Positions 1 through 14,500 of a stretch of 64,000 bases of DNA are shown piece by piece. Position 1 is the first letter of the stretch; each line of letters starts with the position of its first letter. The stretch is from Antitrichia curtipendula (Eukaryota; Streptophyta; Bryopsida; Hypnales; Leucodontaceae). The DNA is taken from positions 23,312,001-23,376,000 of the forward strand of contig OX579635.1 of assembly GCA_951230915.1 (NCBI GenBank). The letters run 5' to 3'. Under the pieces are notes generated by a model that was not told the DNA's origin, made no database searches, and was given only the letters and a program-made list of their open reading frames with translations. A program made the translations under genes and the position numbers.

Positions 1-3000
1 AAATAAATAAATGACATTTTGTACAATCTTAATCATTTTGATACAAAAGTGTTGAAATTGATCTATAAATATGGTATTTGTAGATGTATTGTTGCAAAAC
101 TTCTTCTCCTCATGATATTTGTAGGGTTGTTTTTTCCTTAAAAAAAAGTCAATCAATGTTTAATTTAGTATTTTAGAATGTAATTCATTCCCATAAAATT
201 GTAGTTGGGTAAGCCACCTAGTTTATGCATTTTTGCAATGTGACCTTTGGCCTTTTTTATTTGTATGACTAAGATAAGAAATTTGAAATCAATTTCATTT
301 GCCAAGGGCTTTAAAATCAGATCAAAACATGATTAAGAGAGTGCCTACGTGTTTTGATTTTTTTGACTCCACATTTTATACTTGAGGCTAAATTAAGTAT
401 ATCAAAATTTCAAACACTCTCATTAGTAAAGAGTTAGAATTTGTCTTATCTTGACCTGTGAAGGTACTCAAATTTTATTAGTTCTTTGTTTGACCCTAAT
501 TATTAAAAGTAATTTTTACAATAGTCAAAAAAATTACCTGAAAATGTAAATTTCTAATCAATTAAAAATTGGAGACAATTGTTATGTAGAACATGGTTGT
601 ACTTCATTTTTATAAACAACAAATTTTTAACATCAATGTGTTTTTTGTTTAAAATTTTATTTTTCATTGCTATTTTTTCATCTTAAATTTTCATAAATAT
701 GAAAAAATTGATTTACAATAGTTCTTTTAAATAATATGAAAAATTAGGCTATTGTCTCTAAAGGCTTTAAATGCTAATAGAAAATAAGGAAGGTTTTTTT
801 CTTATATTTAGCAATATTTATAGAAATATACCTTTGATTGTTGCTTTGTCATTTCTACAAAGCATTCTCAAAAGTGAATTAGAGTTATTGAAAAAGAAAA
901 TTGGTTTGGCATAGATTTGTTTTGATATGTGCTTTATTTTTGAACATTTTTCTTAATAAGAAACTTGTTAGATCATTTTGAGGGCCTATGGTGCATTGAT
1001 CTTGTAATGCCTATACAAGTATTATTGTCTAGTCTTATATTGTATTAGTAAACCCAAAACAATCTTGAAGGTTATTTGAAAACTACTTGTACAATTTTGA
1101 GAAGTTGTGAATCATTTCTACATTACAATAGGAATCAATTTCTTCAACAAGAAGCTTAATTCTTTTGAGAATTTAAATTAAAAAAAATTGTCCTTGGGCA
1201 AGTTCCAAATGCAATCAAAGACTGTCATTTGTTGTAGACAATTTTAAAATTCCTACAAAATAACAAAACATTGAATGTTCATGAAGATTGGAGCTTCTAT
1301 TTTTTTGTCTTTAAACAATTTTTATTAACTTTTTTCATTTTTTACTTAAGAGGCAGTATCTCTTATTTCATGATTTTAAATTTTTGAATATATTTTTGGT
1401 CTGTTTTAGGCTTATATCGTAGTTGTAGGATAGGTTCTGTGGAAATTATTCTTAAAATAAATGAGACTTTAAAATAAAATAAATTTTTTTAATATTATAG
1501 GAGAATAAAAAACTATTACCCAAAAAACATTCATTTAAATATTGTTGATCTTTTCCTACATTTAAAATATTCCTTGGCCTAAATTTTTTTTAAATTTTAG
1601 GATACTTGGTTGTACAGAAATTTAGAAATAAAATTTTGACTTTTAAACAATGTATGATTATAAATTAGGTTGACTTGATCATTATATGCTTGAAAGTGTA
1701 TAAAAAAAAATTCATAAAACTATTTGAAGTAGTGAACAATTGCAGCTTCTTCAAGATCTTAAGATGACGTTGAATTTTGTTTGTGTTTAGAGGAAATTTG
1801 AGCATGTTTACATTTGCATTTGATTTATCAATGACAAAGGACCAAACATCCCTAATACGTAAGAATTAACAAAAATGAACTCATTATTTATTTTTTAATC
1901 TAAAAAGGCTTCAAATAAAAAAAAATTTAAAGACTCCAAATAATACAAAATTTAAATGATTTAAAATTTTATATTTAACAAAATGCAAATGTGTTGTAAG
2001 TATTCCTTTGAAATCTTTTGTATACTAAGAAGATTAATTATATTAAGTTGGAAAGCAATTTTTAGTTTTTTTTAATTTAATGAATTTCTATTAATATATA
2101 TTATTAAAAATTATCATTAAAAATATTTCAATTACTAGATATTTATATAATTTTTGAAATATAATTTATTTTTAATAATATTAAATAAAATTAGATTTTA
2201 TAATAATATAATTTTTTTCTACCCATACCATTGTAGTTTAAGTTAAAGAATAATTGTTATACATTTGTTGCAATTAAATTTTTTCATTTGTTGTATGTTT
2301 ATAAAAAACAATGCTGAAGTAATTATTAACGTTTCATTGGAGATTTTTTTCACTAAATGGACGTTTTTAAGAAAAAGATGCTCAATCTACAAATCATCCT
2401 TATATTGTAATTTGGCCATTTTTTGCTATTTATTCTTGATGTGAATCTTAAACCATAAAAATGATGTTTTTGAATTTAGATTCAACTAATGTAATAAAGC
2501 TAATCAAATGTGATTTCTATTCAAATTGAAAATTTTGAAATATTTTAATATTTTACAACAATATGAACTTTGGGCCTATAACCACAATTTGTTGATTTTT
2601 TAGTTTTAGAATGACATGGTAACTTTGATTTATACTATAATGTTCTACACTATAGTATACATTTATGGTGAAATTTTCATATTTTTTTAGTATATTTTTT
2701 AGTTGATATAAATTTTCTTCATTTTTAATCTTAAAATTTTTATAGTAATTTCAAATTTTTCCTAAAACATTATGAAATTTTATACTTGTATTAGACATAT
2801 GAATTCATCTTTGAAAAAAAAAATTTAATATTTTCATTCACATCTAGTTGCAAAATGGCAACAAACAAAGTGATGATAGTTGAGGCTTGGAATTAGTGGT
2901 CATAAGCCCGACCCTACATGACCTACAGGGTTAAAGTTTGAAATTCAACATTTGGATTTGTATGGATTACTAAAATACAAAAAAAAAATTTGAAAAAAAA

Positions 3001-3441
3001 TTTAAGAAATGGTGTCAATTTCATTTTTTTTAAATGTTGATGAAAAGAGAATTTCAAAAATTGTATTTCTTATATGTATTAGTTATTGGAGCTATTAAAA
3101 TGCAATAAAAATAGTAATATATCAAGACCAAGACCAAGACCAATAGAATATATATTCAAAAGCATTACAAATTTACAATAAGGCATTTTTTGTCTATGAT
3201 GTGAGAATACGGAAAGAGGCGGTTGGAAAAGTTGAACTAGAAGACGGTAACCATTGGTCAATAACAAATGTGGTACTAAGTATTTATGGAATTTGTTGCT
3301 ACTACTTGTCAAGGTGTAAAGCATTGATGTCCACAACAAGGCATGTCTACTGAAAAGACCAAGAATTGATATTTTATTTACACCTTCTTGCTTTCAATCA
3401 TTGTGTAGTCATAATTGTAACTCTTTCTAATTTGCTTGGCT
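1..3441. other. AT-rich intergenic DNA, no gene seen
   Basis: Strongly AT-rich sequence with many homopolymer A and T runs. Open frames here are short and low-complexity, and none shows a recognisable domain or good codon character. The last few hundred bases must contain the promoter and 5' leader of the CCCH gene that starts at 3442, but I cannot point to a TATA box or start site among so many AT-rich words. Confidence 0.6.
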
Positions 3442-6400
3442 ATGGCTACTACAAACCAACAAGTCGTGTATGCCATGGCAACTCCTCCACATGGTATTGT
3501 GCAATATGAATATTATACGCACCAAATGCCACAGAGCGCAAGTGCTTATGCAACATCTGTTCCAATGCAATATAGTGGCTCTGCGCCTCCGCCACCGCCT
3601 GGTGCAACTATCGTTGCAACAGAGCAAAATGGAGATGGCGTTGGAAAACACTCAACTGATGAAGGTACATAATCATTTTTTCTTTGAAAAAACTCTATTT
3701 GGCAACAATATTTTGGTAATAGTCATGTCATATTGTTTGAGGTCATATATAATTCTTCATTTAGATCAATCCAATGTAGTGCATTATGTATTTGTAGAAA
3801 AATTATAATGTTGTATAAAGTATTTTTAATGGCACACTTTGAGTTGTCAAATTAAATTATTATTACATGAAATATCAAGATAGAAAAAGAAAATCTCTTT
3901 CCTATTTTTTTTATAGTTAAATTTTGGCTCACAAATAATTAGTTTCTTTTGAGCATTAGGAAGTCTATTACATATTGCAAATTATTGTTTTTTGAATTAA
4001 TTGCTTCTATGTGGCTATAGATATTTGGTTATAAGCAACTATTTTGATTTTTGGATTCTACATTGATTTTCTTTAATTATATGGTCATATGTATAATAAC
4101 CTCTCAATGATGAACATAAAATTAGGGTTAGAAGGATTTAGCATACATCCTCAAGGTTTTGTTTTGATGAATTTTTGACGTTGTAGGAATAATTCTTTAT
4201 TGATCATAGTGGAAAACATAACCAAATTATAATTCAAAACTTCATTATTGAGATCAACAACAATTAATAAAAATTCTACATACATTATGTTCATTAAAAA
4301 TTTGAGAATAATGAGTCTTTGTTGTGTATAGTGATTTGCAATATTTGTGATTCTACAAGTTGAAATTACTACATGACTTATTTTATTCTTTGGAACTATT
4401 TTTTAGAACACGTTGAGTGGATGTTCTTCTCAAATTCTTTATGCCTTCTTGACCAGATGACATTTAATGATTGTTGGGTTAATTATCTTATATAGTGGCC
4501 AAAGTACCATTTTCATAAAGCATTATCATATTTTTATTTATCAAAATTTCATTTTCTTTATTAGTAGTCCACTTTCAAGGGCAAATTTTTTATTAAATAT
4601 TCAAAATAGGTAAATAAATTGCACCCAATAATTTGTATACTTCAACTATAGTTAATTGCAATTTTTTGCAATAATGATTCTTACCAATTTGATCTTAAAA
4701 TCTAATAGAATTTACAATACAATTACATTACAATAACTACTACAAATAATAGTTTTATTTGCATTAAAATAAAAAAATTACCTATAGAATTTAATCTACT
4801 TAGTATTTAGAGTAATTAGAATACGTATAGATATTATTTATATCCCGTATGGAAAATAAATTTACATATTCTTAATATATCTATTTAAATTTTCCAATGT
4901 TTAATTCATCACTTCATTGAGACTATAGAGGCGTTGCGAGATCAAGCTTTTTCTTTGCAAATGAGATGTTCCTCTCTTCGATAAGACTAGTAAGTTTTAC
5001 ATACCTAGAATTGAGTAATTATGCATTACTCAATGCACTATTAGTGCACATTGACAAAGCTAAATAATCATGATCAATATTTCACAAAAGATTTTACTTT
5101 ACATGTAATTAGAATGTATTTACCTATATATGAATACTACACTTTTTAGTTTTATTAGCAATACATCTGTGTTATAGTCTTACCATGTGAAATGACTATA
5201 TTGGAGATCTTCTAAAAAGATTATTGAAGTAATTTGTTTGACGTGTCATAGACATTTCAAATCTTGTAGTTTCATATTTGTATTGATTAAAAAATTTCAA
5301 AATCAATGTTACTATGTTTCAATAGTAAGTTTTAAAAAAAAAATTATTGGTTTAAAATTCAATTCATGACTATACAATTGTCTACTTTTAGATCTCAATA
5401 GTATAAATTTTTTATTTTAACAAACTAGTAGAACATAAACACATTATTGACTATTATAATTCATGTTTTCATAATTAGTTTTGAATATTTTCTATGATTC
5501 TTTAATTTTAGTTTTGAATATTTCTATGTTTTTTTATATTAGTTTTGAGCATTTTCAATGTTTTGTATTTTTTTCATTTATAATATTCACTATGATTGCT
5601 TTGGGTGGGCTGTATTCTTTTTACTCTTCAAGTATCTAGAATGTCACCTCAATATCTGCATTTTAAATGATAATATTTTTATTTCCTCAAATGTTGTGAA
5701 GTTTATCATTTAAAGTTTTTCTTAAATAATCTTGATATAATAAACAAGATAAAGGTTTGGTGCCTTAGCTATACAACATGAACTTGCCTTAGAAGTTTAA
5801 AAAATTATTTTTCCATGAATAAGTATATATTAACAATTTTAATTGGTGTTTTCAAAGTATTTTTTGCATACTTTTGGGAAGATTACTAAATTTGTATTTT
5901 CTGTCATTAATGCATTGATACATTCCACCATTTAAAAATTATGTAGATTTCACATTATAATAATTTAATGCATTACTTTCACTTTATTTCTATTTCAAAT
6001 GTAAGTTGCACATTCGTCTTGGTTGTCATTGGTATATTTTTTGCATATAAATTTTTGTTGAGATATGAGACTGATCATAGAAATCTAATTCATTATATCT
6101 ATATAATAGAACGAACTTTAGAGACATTATGTTATTTATTACATACTTAATTAAAACATTAAAACACAATCTAACTTTTGGCATTGTTGTATATGCAAAC
6201 ATTACTATGTGGATGGAATCTACATATATGACAACACTATTTTCTTCCTATTATTGGTGTATTGCACCATCTACTATAATTTGTATGATATAATCTTACC
6301 TTATTCCATGTCAATATATGTTTTTAATTAACCATGTATATTTATTTATATTTACAATGTTTGGTTGATTCTAAAATTATATGTTACACAAATTATACTT

Positions 6401-8462
6401 AAATATATTTAATATTGATGCAAGACATAATATGTAGCTTTGGATGGCAGTCTCGGGGGTTCAGGAGAATATCCACAAAGACCTGGAGAAAAAATGTGTG
6501 CATATTACATGACTACACGCTTATGTAGTTTTGGCAATTCTTGTCGATTTGATCATCCAGCATGGGTGCCTATTGGTGGCATTCCCAATTGGAAGGAGGT
6601 ACTTTAATTTTTGTCTTGAATGCATATTTGTTGCTATCTTAGTAAATTGATTATTTATCCTACTATTCTATGTGACACCAATTTACTAAAGTCACACTTT
6701 CAAATTAATTAGTCTAATTAAAAATATTGTTTTGTCGTATAATTTTTCACAATAGTTAAATATTTAATTTTCATAAGTGACACTAATTATGTACCTCCTC
6801 TAATAGGACAAAATTTAGTAATTTTTATTCAATCATTTGCATCAAAGTTGAATATTCATTTTGACCACTTCTCTTCTATTTTGAATTCATTGTTACCTTA
6901 TTCCTTTATTATGAACTTTGATTTATTTTAAATGACTCAAATGACTAGGCCACGATTGTTGGAACACCCATGGATCCAGCTACATTGCCTCAAAGACCAA
7001 CTGAACCAGATTGTGCAGTAAGTTTCAAAAAATAAATTTTCTCATTATTTGTCATATTTGTAAATTTTGAAGTAATAATTGTTGCTATATAAGTTTACTA
7101 AGTATGTGCACCTAAAATTGACACTCTCCTGAAGCTTGAAATCTTGGGTTGTTGTAGATAGGTATCGCAATTAGGAGAGTGTCACTTTTAACTCCTCTGT
7201 CATAAAATGATTGTCCACTTCCATTGTCATGTTTTTTAATGTTGCTTTGAGTAGGTAATACATAACTACTTGGTGGCTAATTTTATTTTAAGTTGCAATG
7301 AACACATGCAATGTTCTTTCTTGATTTTAGTGAAATAAAATTTGGAACCTTTCTAAATTTTTTTTTTCACAATATGATCAATGAAGTTGGCTCAAACAAA
7401 ATACCAACAATTATTTCAAGATAGAGGGATATTTACCAAAAAAGAACAATATAAAGTAGGCTATAAAGAATATATGTCCAGTAATGGCCATGATTGTATA
7501 TTGAAATTAGCATACTAAAATCCATACTAAAATCCATACTAAATTTAAAACTCTAGTTAGCTAAATCAATAAGTGCTTTCTTTTGAATGTTCTCTACAAG
7601 ATTGGGGGATATACTATAGTAATGCATATGTTTGTTATTTTGACTTACCATTATTTTGTAAATTAAAGTGAATAGGATCTTGTAAATCCTTTATAGGTTT
7701 CAGAAGCTCCGTTGTAGTGATTTGAAAAATTCCATTTGTGCATATTTGTATTCTCAAATTCTCATGTGAACTATAAATTGTGCATTAATTTGCAAAAAAA
7801 TTATTTGAATTTAATTTATATAGACCACATATGTATGCACACAAAAATAGTTGTCCCAACCTAGTTTAGGTTTTTGTGCTTGAGGTTTTCATCATGAATG
7901 TCGGATGAAATAACTGAATGATATTTCTCTGTGGTGAAAATGTGACGGATTTTTGTGATAGGGGTCATGATAGGGGTTGTTTCAGTACGTAGTTAATATA
8001 ATATATGTGCATTGTATGCATTGTATAGTATTTTATGAAGACTGGTGAATGCAAGTACGGAACAAAATGTAGGTTCAATCACCCAATTGACAAGCTGGAA
8101 ACTAAAACTATAGAAGAACAATCCTCTGATAATGTTGCCAATGCTGGAATGACTTTTCAACAAGCAAGTGCATTCAATTCACGAGGGTTGCCTTTGAGAC
8201 CTGTAAGTATATTTTATTATGAATTTTACTATTATATATATTATCATAGGATCTTTCACTAAATAAGTATGAAATTGTGTGGAAGAAATTTTAGAAACTT
8301 TAATCACATAAATTGCAAGAATCTTGCATTTAAAGTGAAGAAAATGTTTCTTGCACCTTGCAAAATTATATTAAATTGGGTTTGAATCCTTTTAAATTAA
8401 TTTTTTTCAAACTAGGTTTTAAAATTAGATTTCTTTATGTTGGAGATGTGCATTGAGATTTT

Positions 8463-8543
<81 letters not shown>

Positions 8544-11500
8544 TTAAAATTTAAATTTTTTTTTTTTTTCATTCTTTTAAGAAATTGTGAAGTAGAAATA
8601 CTTTTGAGATAAGGAAAAACTAAATTGTTAATAGTTCTAAGATGGAATTGAAATACACTAATCCCAATGGGGATATTTTTCTAGCAATTAAATATTAAAC
8701 CATGTGAAATTGTGAACCTTTTTCTTTTTAAAAGTTGTAAAAGTTGTGTTAAATTAATGAAAACTATTAGTTAATTTTGGAAGAAGATGCTCAAATTGCC
8801 CCAAAAGCAAGAATCTCCATAACTTCCTCATTACTATTACAAATAAATTTAATCAAATCTTTCTATGTAGACAAAAAAATCTTTAAAAGAAAAATTCAAT
8901 ATTTGTGATTTTTTGGTGTTGCTTATAGAAGGGTTAAGACTATTGTGGATTTGTTCAATTGCCATCTAGCAGTTCAATATAAAGATGAAGAAGTATGGCA
9001 TCAACATCATATTCTTACAACATTCAGATTTGGGAGTTTTTTTATAAAAACTTAAATTAAATAGTGCTTTGTTGAGCTTCAATAAATTACATAATATTCA
9101 TTAAATTTAGCAACTTTTTTTGTTATATAGATGGCAATTGAAGAAAGAATTGAGAATTTGACATCCAGAATAAGTGGGTTCCTTCAAATGCATCACTTAT
9201 CCAAAATCACCATCACTTATTTGTGCATCTCCAAAGTCAATATATACTTAAGTATTGGAAAGAGATAATTTTAGAACATATACTAGAATTTTTTTTTATT
9301 GTTAATAATTTTTGCATATGATATCTAAACGTCACATTCTTTGGTGCATTGGAGCCTCTTTTCAATTGCCAAAAAAACTTATGGAAAGTTGACTAATTTA
9401 ATAATAATAATTGCACGCAATAGCTAAAATTATTGATTTGGGGGGTGCCCATTTTAGTAATTTAATGGCTAATAATTGTTTCTTCTTGTACCTTATTGTA
9501 CATTTAACTTGATGTGATGTCAAGATTATATATAAATATAACATAAAATCTTTTTCAAAAGATGTTGAAGCAATTCCTGAAGAATATTGCAAATAATTGT
9601 GATGTGCAGGGCGAGGGAAATTGTGTATTTTATGGCAAAACTGGAAGGTGAGAAGATTGCAATAACTTTAATTTGTCTAAATCTATATGGTTGTTGGTGC
9701 ATATAAAAAAATTTATTTTTTATATTTTTTATATTTTTGTTTATTTTAGACATTTTTTGTAATAGATTAATTCTAACATTAATGAATTGGCTTTGGGGTG
9801 AACCAGTTGTAAGTATGGTATAGCATGCCGTTATAACCATCCAGAAATTGTATTGACAGGTGCAAATTCCTCTACTAAATTTTCTATTGTAGATCTCAAG
9901 TTGTTCAATACAATTTGATGTAGTAATCATAGGAATCCAAGTACAAAAATTGGATGAATTTTTATTGACCCCTTAAGGACTATGGGATAGTCCAAAATAC
10001 CAAAATTATGAATATGATAATTATATAAATTCATCTTAAAAGAATAATTTAATGACAATTTTTGAAATTTTTTTTTGAATAAAATATGTGATCTATACAA
10101 TCATCAATTTTTGAATTAAAAAAATGATTTTTTAAGGTGAAATATACTTGCACCCTATGGGCTATAGAATATTTTTACAAAAGAGCTTTGAAAATTTATA
10201 CTATACAAATGGTAGGGGAACAACAGAAGAAGCTACAAAAATTTAGGTGAATGAAAAAAACAAGATTTTATGTGCATGGTATTTATTCATGCATCCATTG
10301 TTCAAAATTTGAATGCTTACTTTTTAAGAGATTAATTGAGAAGTACTAATTCACAACTATTTATTACTTACAATTCAAATAGTATCACAATATAAATTCT
10401 AATCAAAACAATATTGGTAGAATTCTTGTATCATTTTATTATTATTTTTATAATAAAAAAATTAAAATCTAGCCTTTTGATATTATTTGTTACAATTTTT
10501 AGTCATACAAATTTATGATCTTGCTTTAATCTTTTTTTGTTGATATATACTTTGTGCAACTTTATTGCTATTTCAATAATAATTTGTACCTTTGGTTCTA
10601 CAATACAATTTCAGTCCATCGAATTTTTTTTAAATTTAAAATTTTAAGATCTTTTTAATTATATATATTTGAATATTTGGATATTTGAATATCAAATTTT
10701 TTATTTTAAAATAGAATTTCTATTATGCAAAATGAAAATCATAACATGTGGATATATTTTTTGACCACCTTCTCATTTAGTACATCTATAATGTGAAAAT
10801 AAATAATTGAAAATAGTTATTTTATATGATCAAACAGTCTTTGTTATCGCTGTTTGTGTTATTTTTATTTTTATAATGTAAATTATTGTTATCATTCAAT
10901 TAGCAATATTATATAGAGTACAAGGATTGTAATTCTTGCACTCAATACACTGAATTCATTGAAATTTTGCTGATGATTGTTACAAATTTTTAAACTAGAA
11001 TTGAATGTTTAAACTTTAAAAGATGATGTTAAAAAAAATTTATATATTTTGTAGCTGGAGGTAGAACTGGGGCAACTCTTCAGCCACAACAAGCTGTTTA
11101 TGTACAGTCCCAACAACAACCTAATGTGCAATATCAAATGGTTCAGGTTATCAATTCTACTTTGTCTTCCAACATTTTCTTTAAAAAAAGGCACCATTTT
11201 TTACAATTTTTATTTTGCAATATTAGCAATTGAAAATCATGAATTAAAACAAACAAACATATATATAGTTTTTAAACAAGACATGTATTTTTTATGAATT
11301 TTAAAAGTGGAACTCCTTAGTTCACTTAAACCATCACATGCTTGGTCCTAAAAGAGAAATTTAGAGAAATTAGCACTCAACCAATCATAGTTAAATATGT
11401 GAATGGTTTAATGACACTTTGGAGGGACATGGTTTAAAAAAAGTCTACTTGTTACAAAAGAAAAATAGTGGTGGGTGTTTTTACCTTATTTGTTCAAAGA

Positions 11501-14500
11501 CGACTTGTTTGAATCATGTGGTTGTACCAATTTAAAAAAATACAATGATCCACAATAAATGTTGGTTTACATATTTCTAGATAAGTCTTGAAGACAAGAC
11601 CTAGCAACCACATTCTAAAAATTTAAGTAGTGTGATTTATTAATGTTTGAGAGAAGTGCCCTTAATGGTTTCACACTTTGTCATCATATGCCGATTTTGA
11701 AAATGGAAGATCGTATTATGTGGATTGTTTTACATGACAACGCTTCTTTTGGGAGTGATCTTGTTAGTTTGACCATTTTGAAAAATGCACCATATATTAC
11801 TACAAAAAATCAAAGGTTTAAGCAACTTGTCCACAATGATTATAGTAGTCATTTCTTATTCACAATGACTACAAAATAGTCATTTTATAGTCATTGTTGT
11901 GCTTGCAGTTATTGTGGACAAGTTGTTTATACCCTCAGTTTTTTGTAGTGTATGATTGACCAACTTACAAAATGGTTAGATTACTAATTTAATTAAGTAC
12001 TTTAATTTAACATATTTTCTTATAATGTTTTGTCATCTAATCTTATAGGATCCAATGTAGTAAGTTATTATGTTTTAGCTTCAACTTTTTGCTTGTCTTC
12101 AAGGCTTGTCTATAAAAGTGTAAGTCACTGTTGATGCTACATTTTCAAAATGAAATAAATAGTGAAAAAAAAGAATCTTTGAATTGAAGTTTTAGTATAA
12201 TAAAAACATTGGCAACTACAGGCCACTCAAGATTATGCATATCCTACAACAACTGCTTATCAAGGTACAACACCAACATACACAACAGCTACATCTGCAT
12301 ATCCAGGTACACCAATTATTTATTTTATACTTTAATTCAATGTTTGGAATATATATTTTTTATTTTACGAGCTATTTTTCTATTATTTCCATATTGAACT
12401 GATTTTTTCCAAGTACTAAGTTTTTTTTCTTATATTTTTTACTCAAAATATATTCTTTTATAAAAAAATTCATTTTTTTTTGCCCAATGTTTTCAAATTG
12501 CACACGGGGTTCTTTCCAATTCTACCAGCTAACCACAGGTGTTGTCACACCTTCTTCTTCCCATTCTTAATCTTTAGAAAATGATGACATAGCACTCTTT
12601 CCTTAACTTGAGGAGGGCCCATTCTTAACATTCAAAAGTTTTTTTCATCTCTTTTGGACATGAAGAATAGGTGTAGAGATTGAGAAACTACAAAGATTGA
12701 GAATTTGTAGAGAATATTAACAAGTAGTGTCCATTCTCATTCTTCACATGGTGAAAAAGGAAGTCACACCTTCTTGGACTCCTACTCTTCTTTTCACTCA
12801 ACACCTTTTCATTCTTCACAAAAATTTCATTCTCAGAGAAAGTGTGACAACCCCTAATGAACTAATTTTTAATTTTTTCCAAACTGATTGCTACAATTTA
12901 TACCAACACTGCCCCACAATTCGCTAAAGTAGGAGGTTCTAAAAGCATACATGTTCTAAAATTGCCCACCTCCTCAAATGTACACTATTTGTGCTTCTTT
13001 TTTTTGTAGCCTTCAACAATGTACAAACAATGTACATTTGAAGAGGTGAACGATTTTAGAGCTCTATGTCATTTCAACTTCAAAATTTCATAATTAATTT
13101 CACAAAGCTCCAAAAAATATGAAACAAACTGGATTAGATGCCAATTCCACTTGTCTTTCAAAGAAAATTAATGTAAAAATATTTCAAGTAGTTTCACCTC
13201 CCCCAAATTCAGTTTCAACTCTTAAATGGGTGATTTATGGACCAATTGTCATATCCAGGTCAACAAGTTATGCAAGCAGTTGAATACGTCTACCCGAATG
13301 GAACTACAATGCAAGTTTATCCCACAGGAGCAGCGACTCCAACCGGTTACCTTCAAGGAGCGACGCCAAGCCAATCTTTTCTTTCCGGAACGCCCACCCC
13401 TGCCGCCTATTCTCAGACTCAAGTTACGTATCCTCCTGGAACGCCTACTACGGCTCAAGCTTACTCGCAAGGAACTATAGTGCAACAATATCCTCCCGGA
13501 ACTAGTGCCGGCCAAGTCTTTTCTCAAGCTCAATCATACCCACTAGGTGCCACTTTCCAACAAGCCGGCACCACGTTACAAACCTATCCTCCCGGAACTA
13601 CTGCTACTACAACGCAAACCCAACAACAACAAACATGTCCTCCAGGCACCACGTCATCATCAATGTATCCTCCGGGAACCCCATCCGGGCAATCCTATCC
13701 TCCAGGAACTACCACGGCACAAGCGTATCTAGGTCCAAGTACTGCTGCTACACAACCTCCAAATGCAGTCACAAATGCACAAACATTTCCTCCTGGAACT
13801 TTTCCTCCCGGCACAACTGCCCCTCCGACAACTGCAGTTGTTGAATATGGATATCATGTTGGTCAACAACCTCAAGAGCAACAACAATATGTTTACGCTA
13901 CGCAACAATCGTCACAAAATGGAGTGGAATATGTTTATGCTACGGAACAACCGGGGCAACATGCTGCAACGGATCAATATGCAACTACTTATGCGGCTAT
14001 TGATGCTGCTGGACAACCGACGACAGCTGATTATGCTTACACTACTGCTCAGAATGCTCAAGAATATGCATATGCTGCTGCAGCTCAAGCTTATCAACAA
14101 GGCGCTGTGTATGCTACATCAGTATCTGGATTACCTCATCCACAACGCCCGGGGGAACCAGATTGCACTGTAAGTTTTTGCCCATACACTATAGTAGGAA
14201 TAGAAATCCACATTGAAAAAAACGTTGTAGATGATAATTTTGTGTTATAAATACAATTGGATTAGTTTGAGCCCACATTTAACACAAAATCATCATCTAT
14301 AATATATGGATTTTTACTATTGTTTTATGTTTAAATTCAACTATTCTACAAAACATATGAATGATAATCATAGTTTAAAAAAACAATTGATCAATTATGT
14401 TGAAAACATTGCAAATGATGGTTTTGTGTTAAACCTGCAATGTTATTTTAAATAGAATTGTATTAGTTTTAATGTTATTATAAACACAATTATGTTAAAT

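Noticed and set aside
13249..14173. Several 60-136-codon frames on both strands over CCCH exon 9
   Set aside because: Shadows of the repetitive, GC-richer exon. Only the frame continuing from exon 8 to finger 4 makes sense.
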